Origin: Treponema sp.
GTDB taxonomy: Bacteria > Spirochaetota > Spirochaetia > Treponematales > Treponemataceae
Length of the DNA stretch: 64,000 nt
Assembly (NCBI GenBank): GCA_017629095.1
Contig: JAGBXW010000072.1
Span: 1 to 64,000 of the forward strand
Direction: 5' to 3'
Shown here: piece by piece, positions 51,131 to 59,962 of the stretch
Position numbering within the stretch: the stretch's first letter is position 1
How the letters are laid out: each line of letters begins with the position of its first letter
Notes under the pieces: generated by a model
What the model was told of the DNA's origin: nothing
The model's input: the letters and a program-made list of their open reading frames with translations, nothing else
Databases searched by the model: none
Position numbers and translations under genes: made by a program

Positions 51131-51790
51131 TTAGTCAGCCTTCAAGTTTCCCTTGATGGTGAGGATTCCCTTCTTCAAAGAAGCAGTCAATTCTCCATCG
51201 TAGTCAACAGTAGCATCTTCAGCAGCTTCATCGTCTACCAAAGTAATCTTGCTCCAGTCCAAGTCAGCCATGTTAGCCTTGTCTCCACCAGCCTTCAAGA
51301 ACTCGTCCTTGATCAAGAACTTTCCACCTACGTTCTCACCAACACCAGCGGCAATCTTGAAAGACTCATCTGTGTCAATCTTTCCCTTGTTGTCGGTTGT
51401 AACCTGATAAGCTGTTCCGCGGTGGATGAAACGGATAACCAACTGCTTGCCGTTAGCTGTTACAGTGAAAGCATCAGAAGTAGCTGTGTTCCAAGCAGAA
51501 ACAGGATATAATACTAAAGCACGAAGACCAGCAGGAATTGCGTTCTTCTTTGTTGCGTCGTTGTCATAGCGTACAACATTGAATGCGGTTGTGGACTGGG
51601 CAATTGAAGCACCTGTTGCTGCGTCAAATCCATCCTTTACGCTCTTTCCGTTAGCAGACCAATTGAAATGGTTCTTTGCATCTGCTGCTTCTGTGTTGAA
51701 GCGGAAGTCAATTGAAACCTTCTGGGCAACAGCCAAACCTGCTACTGCTACCAAAACCAATGCTGCGATGATAAACTTTGAGTTCTTCAT
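51131..51790 (-). CDS. Secreted protein of unknown function
   Basis: A 219-residue exported protein. The signal peptide (KNSKFIIAALVLVAVAGLAVA, cut before QK) is clear. The mature part is beta-rich and acidic, ending in ELTASLKKGILTIKGNLKAD. It has no Cys in the mature chain and so is not a lipoprotein. A strong promoter, AAGGAG ribosome site and good terminator frame it as a single-gene unit, and its codons are those of a well-expressed gene, so it may be an abundant periplasmic or outer-sheath protein. I do not recognise the family. Confidence 0.75.
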   Translation of the reverse strand: MKNSKFIIAALVLVAVAGLAVAQKVSIDFRFNTEAADAKNHFNWSANGKSVKDGFDAATGASIAQSTTAFNVVRYDNDATKKNAIPAGLRALVLYPVSAWNTATSDAFTVTANGKQLVIRFIHRGTAYQVTTDNKGKIDTDESFKIAAGVGENVGGKFLIKDEFLKAGGDKANMADLDWSKITLVDDEAAEDATVDYDGELTASLKKGILTIKGNLKAD

Positions 51791-51843
51791 GTGTTTACTC
51801 CTTAAATGTATAGATATCTAATCTATAGTCTTTTATTGATACA

Positions 51844-51872
51844 AATATATACAGATATTCCTTTTTGGTCAA
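51844..51872 (-). promoter_or_regulatory. Promoter of the secreted 22-kDa protein gene
   Basis: On the minus strand TTGACC (51867-51872), a 17-base spacer and TATATT (51844-51849), 54 bases before the ATG. It lies just beyond the deoD stop codon. Confidence 0.7.
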
Positions 51873-51874
51873 GG

Positions 51875-52579
51875 TTAGCAGGAGAGGCCAGCCTCAAGTG
51901 CTATCTGTATCATATTTGTAAAGGTTGTCTGTCGCTCCTCTGCTGAAGTTGCTTCTCCAGTGGCAATGTGGTCTGAAACCGTCAGGATGGCCAAAGCCTT
52001 TCTGTCGAATTTTGCAGCCAGAGTATAAAGTTCTGCTGCTTCCATCTCTATTCCCAAGACACCGTACTTGGCCCAAAGTTTCCAGTTTTCGTTTTCATCA
52101 TAGAAAAGGTCGCTGGAAGTAACTGGTCCCTGCAAGGTTGTAATGCCAGCCTTTTGGGCTGCTGTGTAGGCTGCCATCAAAAGTTCAAAGTTCGCGGTGG
52201 GAGCAAAGTGCAGGTTTCCGAATCGCTGTACTGGCAATGAAGAATCGGTACAGGCCGCTGTGGCCAGGATGGTGTCACGAATCTTGGTGGAGTGATGGAT
52301 TGCACCACAGGTTCCTACACGAATGGCCTTTTGTACACCGTAGAATTGAAACAGCTCATTTACGTAGATGGAAAGTGAGGGTTGTCCCATTCCCGTTCCC
52401 TGCACAGAAACTCGTTTTCCCTTGTAGGTTCCAGTAAAACCATACATTCCCCGAACTTCATTGTAGCATTCAGGATTTTCTAAAAAATTTTCTGCAATGT
52501 ATTTTGCACGTAAGGGATCACCAGGCAACAAGATGGTGTCGGCAATCTGGCCTTCCTTTGCATTGATGTGTGTACTCAT
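51875..52579 (-). CDS. deoD: Purine nucleoside phosphorylase, DeoD type
   Basis: Splits purine (deoxy)nucleosides with phosphate to give the base and (deoxy)ribose-1-phosphate in salvage. The 234-residue hexameric-type enzyme shows [18 protein letters not shown], the phosphate-binding [14 protein letters not shown] region, RVGTCGAIH, and the ribose/base pocket [14 protein letters not shown] with [11 protein letters not shown] carrying the general-acid Asp. Length is normal. The ATG at 52579 has GGAGG seven bases upstream. It is encoded alone; spirochaetes rely on purine salvage, which fits. Confidence 0.96.
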   Translation of the reverse strand: MSTHINAKEGQIADTILLPGDPLRAKYIAENFLENPECYNEVRGMYGFTGTYKGKRVSVQGTGMGQPSLSIYVNELFQFYGVQKAIRVGTCGAIHHSTKIRDTILATAACTDSSLPVQRFGNLHFAPTANFELLMAAYTAAQKAGITTLQGPVTSSDLFYDENENWKLWAKYGVLGIEMEAAELYTLAAKFDRKALAILTVSDHIATGEATSAEERQTTFTNMIQIALEAGLSC

Positions 52580-52675
52580 ACATACCTCCGTAAACGAATG
52601 TGGGTTATTCCCTTTTTTCAGTATACCCTCAGAAATCTAAAAACACAAGGAAAACATCCCTTTCTTGCTTTGAGG

Positions 52676-53131
52676 TCACGGGGTACAGGTCTCTTGAATT
52701 CGTCTGAACAATTGAAAAACGGTGCTGTTGCCGTGGGGAAGCTCCCGCAGATACACAATGTCATCTGCTGGCTCCCATTCTTCCCACAAGAACTCAAGCC
52801 ACAGGGCCTCTGCCGCTTTGAGAGGGCTTTCATCACTGTCGTAATCCCTTTGCACAAAGGCGTAGGTTCCAGCAGGAATATTTTTGAGGCTTCTTGTATC
52901 AATGCCTGCTGGAAGTACCGCATCCAAACTGCCGTCTGTATTGGAAGGAAGGCCATATCCACAGAAGTTTCCTTCACAAAGGTATTGATCTGCTGTAGGT
53001 TCCAGATTCTTTTTGTCCACTTGGGTGTGAAATTGTGTCATTCGCTCTCCAGTAAAGCCTTGAGGAACAGTAGTACTGGGGAGGTACAGCAAGTCTTTGA
53101 ATAACGAAAGTCGCCTGATATGGTAGTCCAT
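52676..53131 (-). CDS. Hypothetical protein, probably from a leaderless mRNA
   Basis: A 151-residue soluble protein with no signal or membrane segment (DYHIRRLSLFKDLLYLPSTT at the start; a PLKAAEALWLEFLWEEWEPA helix near the end). The region around GIDTRSLKNIPAGTYAFVQR looks like the effector-binding (GyrI-like) fold, where a final strand reads IVYLRELP, but this is a loose resemblance. The ATG at 53131 has no ribosome site; TATACT lies six bases upstream (53138-53143), which suggests leaderless translation. Function unassigned. Confidence 0.6.
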   Translation of the reverse strand: MDYHIRRLSLFKDLLYLPSTTVPQGFTGERMTQFHTQVDKKNLEPTADQYLCEGNFCGYGLPSNTDGSLDAVLPAGIDTRSLKNIPAGTYAFVQRDYDSDESPLKAAEALWLEFLWEEWEPADDIVYLRELPHGNSTVFQLFRRIQETCTP

Positions 53132-53137
53132 GGGAAA

Positions 53138-53143
53138 AGTATA
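53138..53143 (-). promoter_or_regulatory. -10 box directly before the 53131 start codon
   Basis: TATACT on the minus strand with six bases to the ATG; the -35 region is an A-rich tract without a good hexamer. Confidence 0.4.
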
Positions 53144-53276
53144 GCGAATTTTAATTTTTTTTTGCAGTTTTTTTTTGAAAAAACGCATTTTTTTTAAAGT
53201 CCAACTCTATAATAGTAAGTGGGGATAAGATTTTGGCCAAGATGTTCCTTCGTAAATACTGATCATGGAGGTTGTT

Positions 53277-54446
53277 TTGAAGAAATTTTGCTGTCAAAAA
53301 AATATATATCTTTGTTTTTTTATTCCTTTTTTCTTGATGTCTGTAAGTATTTTTTCTGTATCCTGCAAGATGACAGCGGAAGGAATTATTGCTACTACCG
53401 AAGATGTGGGAGCACCTGTGTTGCTAGAATTTTCGCAAGATTCAGCGGAGTGTGTCTCTTTGTCTTTTACAGAAAAAGTGGAGCTTCTAAACCTAGAAGT
53501 TCGCTCTGGAAATCTTTCTACAATGGGGGATTTGATTTTTTCTGGAGAACAGATCTCTGTTACAGAAAAAGTTTTGAAGCAACAAGATGGCGTGTCTGGG
53601 GAGACTGAGCAGCTTGCTGAGGAAGGTGGTTCTCTACTGCAGGTTGTATTCTCCGATAGTCATGTCTTGGAAGCAGGCCATGGGTATATGCTTTCTGGGG
53701 TGGCCCAAGATTTCCAGGGAAATAGCTTGTTGTTTCAAGTTCCCTTTCATGGATTTAATCAGAATGTAGCTGGAGTGGTTTTTAGTGAAGTTCGCTCTGG
53801 ATACAGCAAGCCAAAGGTGGAATATATCGAATTATACGTTCACACTGGTGGTGACATGGCTGGTATTGTCTTGAGTGCTGCTAACAAGGACTTTGAGTAT
53901 GTATTTCCTTCTTTGGAGGTTGCTGCTGGAGAATATCTTGTGCTGCACATGAGAAGCCTTGAACAAGAAAGTGGCCATGTGGATGAGCTTGATGGAAATC
54001 TTAATGCATCAACGGCCTCTGATTCCTGTGAGAATGCTCGGGATTTGTGGGTGCCCTTAACTGGGAAAATTGTGGGGAATAGCGATGTGCTGGTGCTGCG
54101 AGAACGGACAAATGGCAAGATGCTGGATGCCTTGTTGTATGCCCATCCTGAAATAAGTGAAACCATCAAAAAGAAGACTCTTCCTGTAGCCCAGCTGGCA
54201 GTTGATTCTGGTGCTTGGCAGGGAAGTGCCGAGATTGACGGTTGGGCTTTTTCTGACGGCCTTACTAACTCTTCCACAACTCGGTCCCTGTCTCGTCAGA
54301 ATATTGCTCAAATTCAGCAGGCCGCAGAGAATGGGCTTGAGCTTCCTGTGGCCAGTAAAGAGGATTGGCTTGTGACCATGAAGGTGGGGCAGGAACTGGG
54401 AATCACCCCTGGCTTACCTAATTCTTCCAACAGGTATATTCCTTAG
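53277..54446 (+). CDS. Lipoprotein with a lamin-tail-like domain
   Basis: A 389-residue exported protein. The N terminus (KKFCCQKNIYLCFFIPFFL) is a hydrophobic signal ending near FSVSCKMT, a spirochaetal lipobox. Residues of about 160-300 contain VVFSEVRSGYSKPKVEYIEL and later DVLVLRERTNGKMLDALLYA, the order of motifs seen in the lamin-tail (LTD) domain of bacterial surface proteins and nucleases. No nuclease motif is present. The TTG at 53277 is taken as start because GGAGG ends five bases upstream; ATG 53265 would place this site inside the gene. It is upstream of rimP but separated by a hairpin and a new promoter. Confidence 0.7.
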   Translation: MKKFCCQKNIYLCFFIPFFLMSVSIFSVSCKMTAEGIIATTEDVGAPVLLEFSQDSAECVSLSFTEKVELLNLEVRSGNLSTMGDLIFSGEQISVTEKVLKQQDGVSGETEQLAEEGGSLLQVVFSDSHVLEAGHGYMLSGVAQDFQGNSLLFQVPFHGFNQNVAGVVFSEVRSGYSKPKVEYIELYVHTGGDMAGIVLSAANKDFEYVFPSLEVAAGEYLVLHMRSLEQESGHVDELDGNLNASTASDSCENARDLWVPLTGKIVGNSDVLVLRERTNGKMLDALLYAHPEISETIKKKTLPVAQLAVDSGAWQGSAEIDGWAFSDGLTNSSTTRSLSRQNIAQIQQAAENGLELPVASKEDWLVTMKVGQELGITPGLPNSSNRYIP

Positions 54447-54455
54447 TTTCTTGAA

Positions 54456-54475
54456 GGGTGGCTTTCGAGCCACCC
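54456..54475 (+). terminator. Terminator after the lamin-tail lipoprotein gene
   Basis: Stem GGGTGGCT / AGCCACCC (54456-54463 and 54468-54475) with a four-base loop, followed by a T-rich tract. Confidence 0.75.
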
Positions 54476-54530
54476 GTTCTATATTTCTTCATATAATAAG
54501 CATTAGTAAGTGAAGAGAAGGGCTTTTCCC

Positions 54531-54559
54531 TTGACATTTTTATCGTGGTGGGGTATAGT
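54531..54559 (+). promoter_or_regulatory. Promoter of the rimP-nusA-infB operon
   Basis: TTGACA (54531-54536), a 17-base spacer and TATAGT (54554-54559). The expected transcript start is near 54566, about 115 bases before the rimP start codon. Confidence 0.75.
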
Positions 54560-54595
54560 ACAAAGGAACAATAAAAATATCCGTGTTTTGGTTGG

Positions 54596-54620
54596 GAGTC
54601 GTTCAAACGGCTCTTTTTTT
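54596..54620 (+). terminator. Leader terminator (attenuator) before rimP
   Basis: Stem GAGTCG / CGGCTC (54596-54601 and 54608-54613, one G-T pair) with a six-base loop, followed by seven T residues. It lies between the operon promoter and the first gene, so it would stop most transcripts after about 55 bases unless bypassed. Confidence 0.7.
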
Positions 54621-54680
54621 ATATTCACAGGGCAAGTTTCTGGAAATCATATCCAGTACAGAGCCTTTTTCGGAGTGTTG

Positions 54681-55187
54681 GTGGAATACATATCACTTGA
54701 TTCTATACCTCATTTTGCTGATTGTAGCCCCCTGGTAACAGGCTTGGGTTACGTCCTTGTGGATCTTAAGGTTGTGCCACAAAACGGCTCAATCAAAGTA
54801 ACAGCTGTTATTACAAAACCTGCTGGTGACTCTGGTGCCGTTGGTGTCAATGATTGTGCCCGTGTTCACCGTGCCCTTCTTCCTCGTCTTGAGGCAGTTT
54901 TAGATTCCCAAGATATTTACATGGAAGTTGCTTCCCCTGGAATGGAGCGACTCATAAAGAATCCAGCAGAATTCGCCTTGTTTACTGGGCGGTACGTTCG
55001 TGTTTGGGATAGTCAGATTACGGATTGGGTGGCAGGAAAAATTATTTCCTCCGATGACCAGTCCATAACATTAGAGCTCGTTGGAGACGGTGTGACAGAA
55101 CAGCCTGTTCAGGTGCAGCCTGCTGAAGTCAGTACAATTCCCTACCAACGAATATCAAAAGCTAAATTATTACAGTTAGGAGGCTAG
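54681..55187 (+). CDS. rimP: Ribosome maturation factor RimP
   Basis: Helps assemble the 30S subunit. The 168-residue protein has the N-terminal alpha/beta domain (VTGLGYVLVDLKVVPQNGSI, then VTAVITKPAGDSGAVGVNDCARVHRALLPRLEAVL) and the SH3-like C-terminal domain beginning near YMEVASPGMERLIKNPAEFALFTGRYVRV. SPGxxRPL, conserved in the family, appears as SPGMERLI. The start is GTG 54681 with GGAG five bases upstream; longer upstream frames read through the leader and are not coding. It begins the operon and is three bases from nusA. Confidence 0.92.
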   Translation: MEYISLDSIPHFADCSPLVTGLGYVLVDLKVVPQNGSIKVTAVITKPAGDSGAVGVNDCARVHRALLPRLEAVLDSQDIYMEVASPGMERLIKNPAEFALFTGRYVRVWDSQITDWVAGKIISSDDQSITLELVGDGVTEQPVQVQPAEVSTIPYQRISKAKLLQLGG

Positions 55188-55189
55188 GC

Positions 55190-56683
55190 ATGTCTTCTCA
55201 GATGGCAGAAGCTATACGCCAGTTGATTCAAGAAAAGGGGCTTCCCGAAAAAGCGGTTCTCACCATGATAGAAGATACATTGAAGGCCGCCTACAAGCGT
55301 GAATTCGGTACAAACGAAAACGCTATTGTGGAATTCGCAGAAGATTTGTCAGAAGTGTATCTTTATTCCAAGAAGATTGTGGTTGATGGCGTTTACGATC
55401 CAGCTATCGAAATGGAGTTGGAGGATGCACTGAAATTAAATGCCGATGCAGAAATTGGAGACGAGATTGTTCTCCCTGTAGATCCTAAGAGTTTTGGGCG
55501 CTCCATCATTCAAACGGGAAAGCAGACTGCGCACCAGTCCTTGTCAGAGATTCAAAAGGATAGACTGTACGCCGAGTTTAAGGACAAGGTTGGAGAGTTG
55601 ATGGTAGGTTATTTCCAGCGTGAAGACATGCGAGAAGGAAAGAACAAGGGAACCATATACGTAGATTTAGGTAAGGTGGAAGGTATTCTCCCTAAGCGAA
55701 ATCAGTCTCCTCGGGAGCGATACGAAAAGAATGACAGAATTCGTGCCATCGTTACTGACGTTAAAAAAACAAATTCCAAGGGAAGTCCTGGTTTACAGTT
55801 GGTGCTGTCACGTACCGAACCTGATTTTGTACGAAGAATCATGGAACAGGAAATCCCTGAAACCTATGACAAGACGGTAGAAATCTACAAGATTGTTCGT
55901 GAGCCTGGATATCGTACCAAGGTTGCCGTATATTCCCGCCGTGAAGATATTGATCCTGTTGGTGCTTGTGTTGGCCAAAAGGGTGTTCGTATTCAGTCTG
56001 TTATTAAGGAATTGGATGGAGAGAAAATCGACATCTTGAAATACGAGCCAGACCCAGTGGAATTCATCAAGAATGCACTGTCTCCTGCAGAAGTCACCAC
56101 GGTAATGATTCTTGATGCAGATAAACGCCAGGCCCTAGCCTGTGTTCCAGAAAGCCAGTTCTCATTGGCAATTGGTAAGCAGGGCTTAAACGTTCGCTTG
56201 GCAAACCGTTTGGTGGACTGGAACATCGACGTTAAGACAGACGACGAATACGAAGAGTGTTCACAGCTGATTGCTGAGTCTCGAAAAGCTGCAGAGAGCC
56301 TGTTTGTTCAGGAAGAAGATACCATTACTACCTTGGAAGAATTGCCCGGTGTTGATCAGGCTGTAGTGGCCATTCTCAAAGAACAGGGTATTGTAGATAT
56401 AGGTCAGTTCTTGGATGCTTGTGAAAAGGGCTCTTTAGAAGGAATTGAAGGCTTGTCTGCTGAAAGCATTGCTGCCATCGAATCTCTCATTAAGGCAGAG
56501 GTTGAATTGGTGGAAGAAGAAAGTGCTCCTGTAGATGAGGCTGTTGCTGAGGAAGAATACGTGGCAGAGGATGACGAAGAAGAGTATCGTTGTCCTGAAT
56601 GTAATGCCAAGATAACAATCGATATGACATCTTGTCCCAACTGTGGTATCGGTCTTAGTTTTGAGGTTGTGGACGAGGAGTAG
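55190..56683 (+). CDS. nusA: Transcription factor NusA with a C-terminal zinc ribbon
   Basis: Modulates pausing, termination and antitermination. The 497-residue protein has the RNA polymerase-binding N-terminal domain (to about 130), S1 (about 135-200), and two KH domains around GYRTKVAVYSRREDIDPVGA, CVGQKGVRIQSVIKELDGEK and FSLAIGKQGLNVRLANRLVDW. A helix-hairpin-helix region (TLEELPGVDQAVVAILKEQG) and an acidic linker follow. The last 30 residues add a four-Cys zinc ribbon (Cys468, 471, 482, 485; RCPEC then SCPNC), which E. coli NusA does not have. The ATG has AGGAGG upstream. It may control its own operon through the leader terminator. Confidence 0.95.
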   Translation: MSSQMAEAIRQLIQEKGLPEKAVLTMIEDTLKAAYKREFGTNENAIVEFAEDLSEVYLYSKKIVVDGVYDPAIEMELEDALKLNADAEIGDEIVLPVDPKSFGRSIIQTGKQTAHQSLSEIQKDRLYAEFKDKVGELMVGYFQREDMREGKNKGTIYVDLGKVEGILPKRNQSPRERYEKNDRIRAIVTDVKKTNSKGSPGLQLVLSRTEPDFVRRIMEQEIPETYDKTVEIYKIVREPGYRTKVAVYSRREDIDPVGACVGQKGVRIQSVIKELDGEKIDILKYEPDPVEFIKNALSPAEVTTVMILDADKRQALACVPESQFSLAIGKQGLNVRLANRLVDWNIDVKTDDEYEECSQLIAESRKAAESLFVQEEDTITTLEELPGVDQAVVAILKEQGIVDIGQFLDACEKGSLEGIEGLSAESIAAIESLIKAEVELVEEESAPVDEAVAEEEYVAEDDEEEYRCPECNAKITIDMTSCPNCGIGLSFEVVDEE

Positions 56684-56691
56684 GATAGAAT

Positions 56692-59532
56692 ATGGCGGAT
56701 GAAACAGACAAGAAACCAAACGAAGGGGATAACAAGCCCAAGGTTAAATTGATTAAGAAAAAAAATGATGTAGCTCCAGCTGTTCAAGAGGTGGTAAAGG
56801 CTCCCGCTAAGGCAGAGTCAAGTGCCCCTGCTAAGGCTACAGAATCTAAGCCTTCAGAGCCTCGCTCTTCTGAGCCTAAGGCAACTGGAGGTGCTTCTCC
56901 CGAAAGGAAAAAAGTTGTGGTGGTTAAAAAGAAAAATCCTGCACCACAGCAGCAGCAAAATAAGCAAGAACCAGCAAAGGCTACTCCTGCTCAAGTAACA
57001 GCATCTGCCAATGCAACTGCAAATTCTAACGCAAAGGCAAATGTATCTCATCCTGGGCCTGCTGATTCATCCGCTTCAAATTCTCAGGCAAAGGAAACCC
57101 CTGCTGCTTCCAAGCAAAAGGATGCAGGTGGAGATCAGGCTGCGGCACAAAAACCAAAGCCAAAGGCAACTACTTTTGAGTTGAGTCCCACTCGGCCTAA
57201 TGTTAAGGCTGGAAATCTCTCCGACAAGCCTCGTGGTGGTTACAATCGAGGTCACAGAGACGGCAATTATCAGCGCCGTGATGGAGGATTCTCCGGTACT
57301 CAGGCTCGTGAAGGTTTCCAGAATCGTCAGGGCGGTTACAATCGTCAAGGCGGTCAGGGTGGTGGTTATAACCGTGGTCAGGGCGGTCAGGGCGGTTACA
57401 ATCGTCAAGGCGGTCAGGGGGGCTATAACCGTGGTCCCGGTGGATATAACCGTCAGGGAGGCCAAGGTGGTCAGGGCGGCTACAATCGCCAGGGAGGCCA
57501 AGGTGGTCAGGGTGGATTTAATCGTGGTCCAGGACGCCCAGGTTTTGGTGGTCCCCGCCCCGGTGGATTTGGCGGAGGCGCTCCTGCTCCCATGGAGGAG
57601 TCAAAGAAGGTTCCTGCTAAAAAGACCTTCAAGGGAAAGAAGCCTGTATACCGCAAGGATCGAGAAGAGGAAAACTTCTTTGAAGATAGAAATCAGAAGA
57701 AAAAGCAGGCCGCTTCTGCCAGTGCCGTTCCAGCATCCATCGAGATTATGGAGACAATCTCCGTATCCGATTTGGCAAAGAAGATGAACCTGAAGGCTTC
57801 TGAAATCATTGCCAAGCTCATGTCCATGGGTATGATGGTTTCCATCACTCAGTCCATTGATGCAGATACTGCCACTTTGTTGGCTTCCGAGTACGATTGT
57901 GATGTCCATATCATTAGCTTGTACGACGAGACTGTTATCGAAAGCGATACTGGCGAAGAAGGTGATATTGAGGTTCGTCCTCCCGTTGTTACTATCATGG
58001 GTCACGTTGACCATGGTAAGACAAAGACCTTGGATGCCATCCGCAGTACCCGTGTTGCAGAAGGTGAGTTCGGTGGAATTACCCAGCACATCGGTGCCTA
58101 CATGGTGGAAACAGACAAGGGACGCATTACCTTCTTGGATACTCCTGGTCATGAAGCATTTACCATGATGCGTGCCCGTGGTGCCAAGATTACTGATATT
58201 GTTGTTCTGGTGGTTGCTGCTGACGACGGTGTTATGCCCCAGACCATCGAAGCGATTAACCACGCCAAGGATGCCCAGGTTCCCATCATTGTTGCAGTAA
58301 ACAAGGTGGACAAGCCAGAGGCAAATCCCGACCGTGTAAAGACCCAGCTTTCCGACTTGGGACTGGTTCCAGAAGATTGGGGTGGAGACACTCAGTTCGT
58401 TCACATTAGTGCCTTGAAAAAGGAAGGTTTGGAGGACTTGCTGGATGCAATTCTTTTGCAGGCTGAAGTTCTGGAGCTTAAGGCTACTTGGAACTGTCGT
58501 GCCGAAGGAAAGATTATCGAATCCCGTGTTGACCATGGTCGTGGTGTTGTAGCTACTGTTATTGTTGAGCGCGGAACCCTTACTACTGGAGACCCCTTCG
58601 TTGCAGGAATTTATTCTGGCCGTGTTCGTGCCATCTTCAACGATCGTGGAGAAAAGATTAAGGAAGCTACTCCCAGTATGCCAGTTGAAATCCTTGGTAT
58701 GGAATCCATGCCCAACGCTGGTGACCCCTTCCAGGTAACTGATACCGAAAAGACTGCTCGTTCTATTTCTTCTAAGCGTCAGGAATTGAAGCGCTTTGAA
58801 GATGCTAAGAGCGTACGCAAAGTTACCTTGGACAACCTCTACGACACCATCGATGCCGGTGGTATCATGGAGCTGAAAGTTATCATCAAGGCCGACGTAC
58901 AGGGTTCTGCAGAAGCCCTCAAGTCTTCCTTGGAAAAGCTTTCCACCAGAGACATTCGGTTGGTGGTTATCCACTCATCTGCTGGTGCCATCAACGAAAG
59001 CGACGTTATGTTGGCTGCTGCTGACTCCAACGCCATTATCATCGGATTTAACGTTCGACCTACTCCCAAGGCAAAGATTATTGCCGACCAAGAAAAGGTT
59101 GACATCCGCAAATACAATGTTATCTACAAGTGTGTGGAAGAAATTACCCTCGCTATGGAAGGTATGCTAAAGCCCGACGTAAAGGAAGAGGTAACTGGTA
59201 TGGTAGAGGTTCGGGATACCTTCCGTGTTCCAAAGGTGGGCCTCATCGCTGGTTCCTACGTTATCCAGGGTATCGTAAAGCGAACCTCCAGTGTCAACGT
59301 TATTCGTGAGGGAATCGTTATTTACAGCGGAAAGATTTCTTCTTTGAAGCGATTTAAGGATGACGTTAAGGAAGTTAACACTGGTTATGAGTGCGGTATC
59401 GGTATCGATAGCTGGCAGGATATCCAGGTGGGAGACCAGTTGGAAATCTTCGAGTATGTAGAAGTTGCCCGCAAGCTGGGAGATTCCGCTCCTTTAACGA
59501 GACCTGACGAAGCTGGAGGAGACAAGGCATAA
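56692..59532 (+). CDS. infB: Translation initiation factor IF-2
   Basis: Delivers initiator tRNA to the ribosome. The 946-residue protein has a long disordered N terminus: a Lys/Ala/Pro-rich segment, then a Gly/Tyr/Asn/Arg/Gln repeat (about residues 180-300). A short IF2_N domain follows ([25 protein letters not shown]). The G domain starts with GHVDHGKT (437-444), DTPGHEAF and [11 protein letters not shown]. Domains II, III and IV follow (the last near [20 protein letters not shown]). The conserved core is of normal length. The stop codon touches the rbfA start. The role of the repeat is unknown. Confidence 0.97.
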   Translation: MADETDKKPNEGDNKPKVKLIKKKNDVAPAVQEVVKAPAKAESSAPAKATESKPSEPRSSEPKATGGASPERKKVVVVKKKNPAPQQQQNKQEPAKATPAQVTASANATANSNAKANVSHPGPADSSASNSQAKETPAASKQKDAGGDQAAAQKPKPKATTFELSPTRPNVKAGNLSDKPRGGYNRGHRDGNYQRRDGGFSGTQAREGFQNRQGGYNRQGGQGGGYNRGQGGQGGYNRQGGQGGYNRGPGGYNRQGGQGGQGGYNRQGGQGGQGGFNRGPGRPGFGGPRPGGFGGGAPAPMEESKKVPAKKTFKGKKPVYRKDREEENFFEDRNQKKKQAASASAVPASIEIMETISVSDLAKKMNLKASEIIAKLMSMGMMVSITQSIDADTATLLASEYDCDVHIISLYDETVIESDTGEEGDIEVRPPVVTIMGHVDHGKTKTLDAIRSTRVAEGEFGGITQHIGAYMVETDKGRITFLDTPGHEAFTMMRARGAKITDIVVLVVAADDGVMPQTIEAINHAKDAQVPIIVAVNKVDKPEANPDRVKTQLSDLGLVPEDWGGDTQFVHISALKKEGLEDLLDAILLQAEVLELKATWNCRAEGKIIESRVDHGRGVVATVIVERGTLTTGDPFVAGIYSGRVRAIFNDRGEKIKEATPSMPVEILGMESMPNAGDPFQVTDTEKTARSISSKRQELKRFEDAKSVRKVTLDNLYDTIDAGGIMELKVIIKADVQGSAEALKSSLEKLSTRDIRLVVIHSSAGAINESDVMLAAADSNAIIIGFNVRPTPKAKIIADQEKVDIRKYNVIYKCVEEITLAMEGMLKPDVKEEVTGMVEVRDTFRVPKVGLIAGSYVIQGIVKRTSSVNVIREGIVIYSGKISSLKRFKDDVKEVNTGYECGIGIDSWQDIQVGDQLEIFEYVEVARKLGDSAPLTRPDEAGGDKA
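57330..57540 (+). repeat. Tandem repeat encoding GGYNRQGGQ units in IF-2
   Basis: Irregular in-frame units built on GGYNR, QGG and QGGQ, with seven G-Y/F-N-R copies in about 70 residues. The DNA shows near-identical blocks such as GGCGGTTACAATCG repeated, so copy number could change by slippage without frame loss. Confidence 0.8.
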
Positions 59533-59961
59533 ATGGGTTCCTTTCGACTTGTACGATTAGGTGAACAAATCCGGGAAGAAATCTCCAAAATGATTCTTTC
59601 CGGACAGATAAAGGATCCTCGTGTTTCTACCTTCCTTTCTATCAATAGAGTGGATGTTTCTGGCGACCTTGGATATGCCAAGGTCTATGTATCCAGCTTT
59701 ATGAGCGGAAAGGAAACTGAAAAGGGAGTGCGGGGCTTGCAAAGTGCCGCAGGCTTTATCCAGTCCACCATTGGAAAAAAATTGACTATCCGCCAGTTCC
59801 CAAAGCTTACCTTTGTTGCTGATTCTAGCATCAAGGAAGGCTTTGAGATGGTGCGTAAATTGAATCAGCTGGAAGCGGAAGAGGCTGCATTGGAGGCAGC
59901 TCGCAGTGAGTCTGAGGTACAAGCCTTGGACGGAGATTCCTCCGAAAGCGGGGAGAAGTAA
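59533..59961 (+). CDS. rbfA: Ribosome-binding factor A
   Basis: Late 30S assembly factor binding near helix 1 of 16S rRNA. The 142-residue protein opens with RLVRLGEQIREEISKMILSG and has DPRVSTFLSINRVDVSGDLGYAKVYVSS, the KH-like core of the family. The C terminus after about residue 115 is an acidic tail (QLEAEEAALEAARSESEV). The ATG begins directly after the infB stop codon, an arrangement that favours coupled translation. Confidence 0.95.
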   Translation: MGSFRLVRLGEQIREEISKMILSGQIKDPRVSTFLSINRVDVSGDLGYAKVYVSSFMSGKETEKGVRGLQSAAGFIQSTIGKKLTIRQFPKLTFVADSSIKEGFEMVRKLNQLEAEEAALEAARSESEVQALDGDSSESGEK

Positions 59962-59962
59962 T

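Noticed and set aside
55190-56683. NusA zinc ribbon as a separate small gene
   Set aside because: It is continuous and in frame with the rest of NusA, with no internal start or ribosome site.
57601-58974. Long open frame antisense to infB
   Set aside because: Shadow of a highly biased gene; no promoter, ribosome site or recognisable protein.
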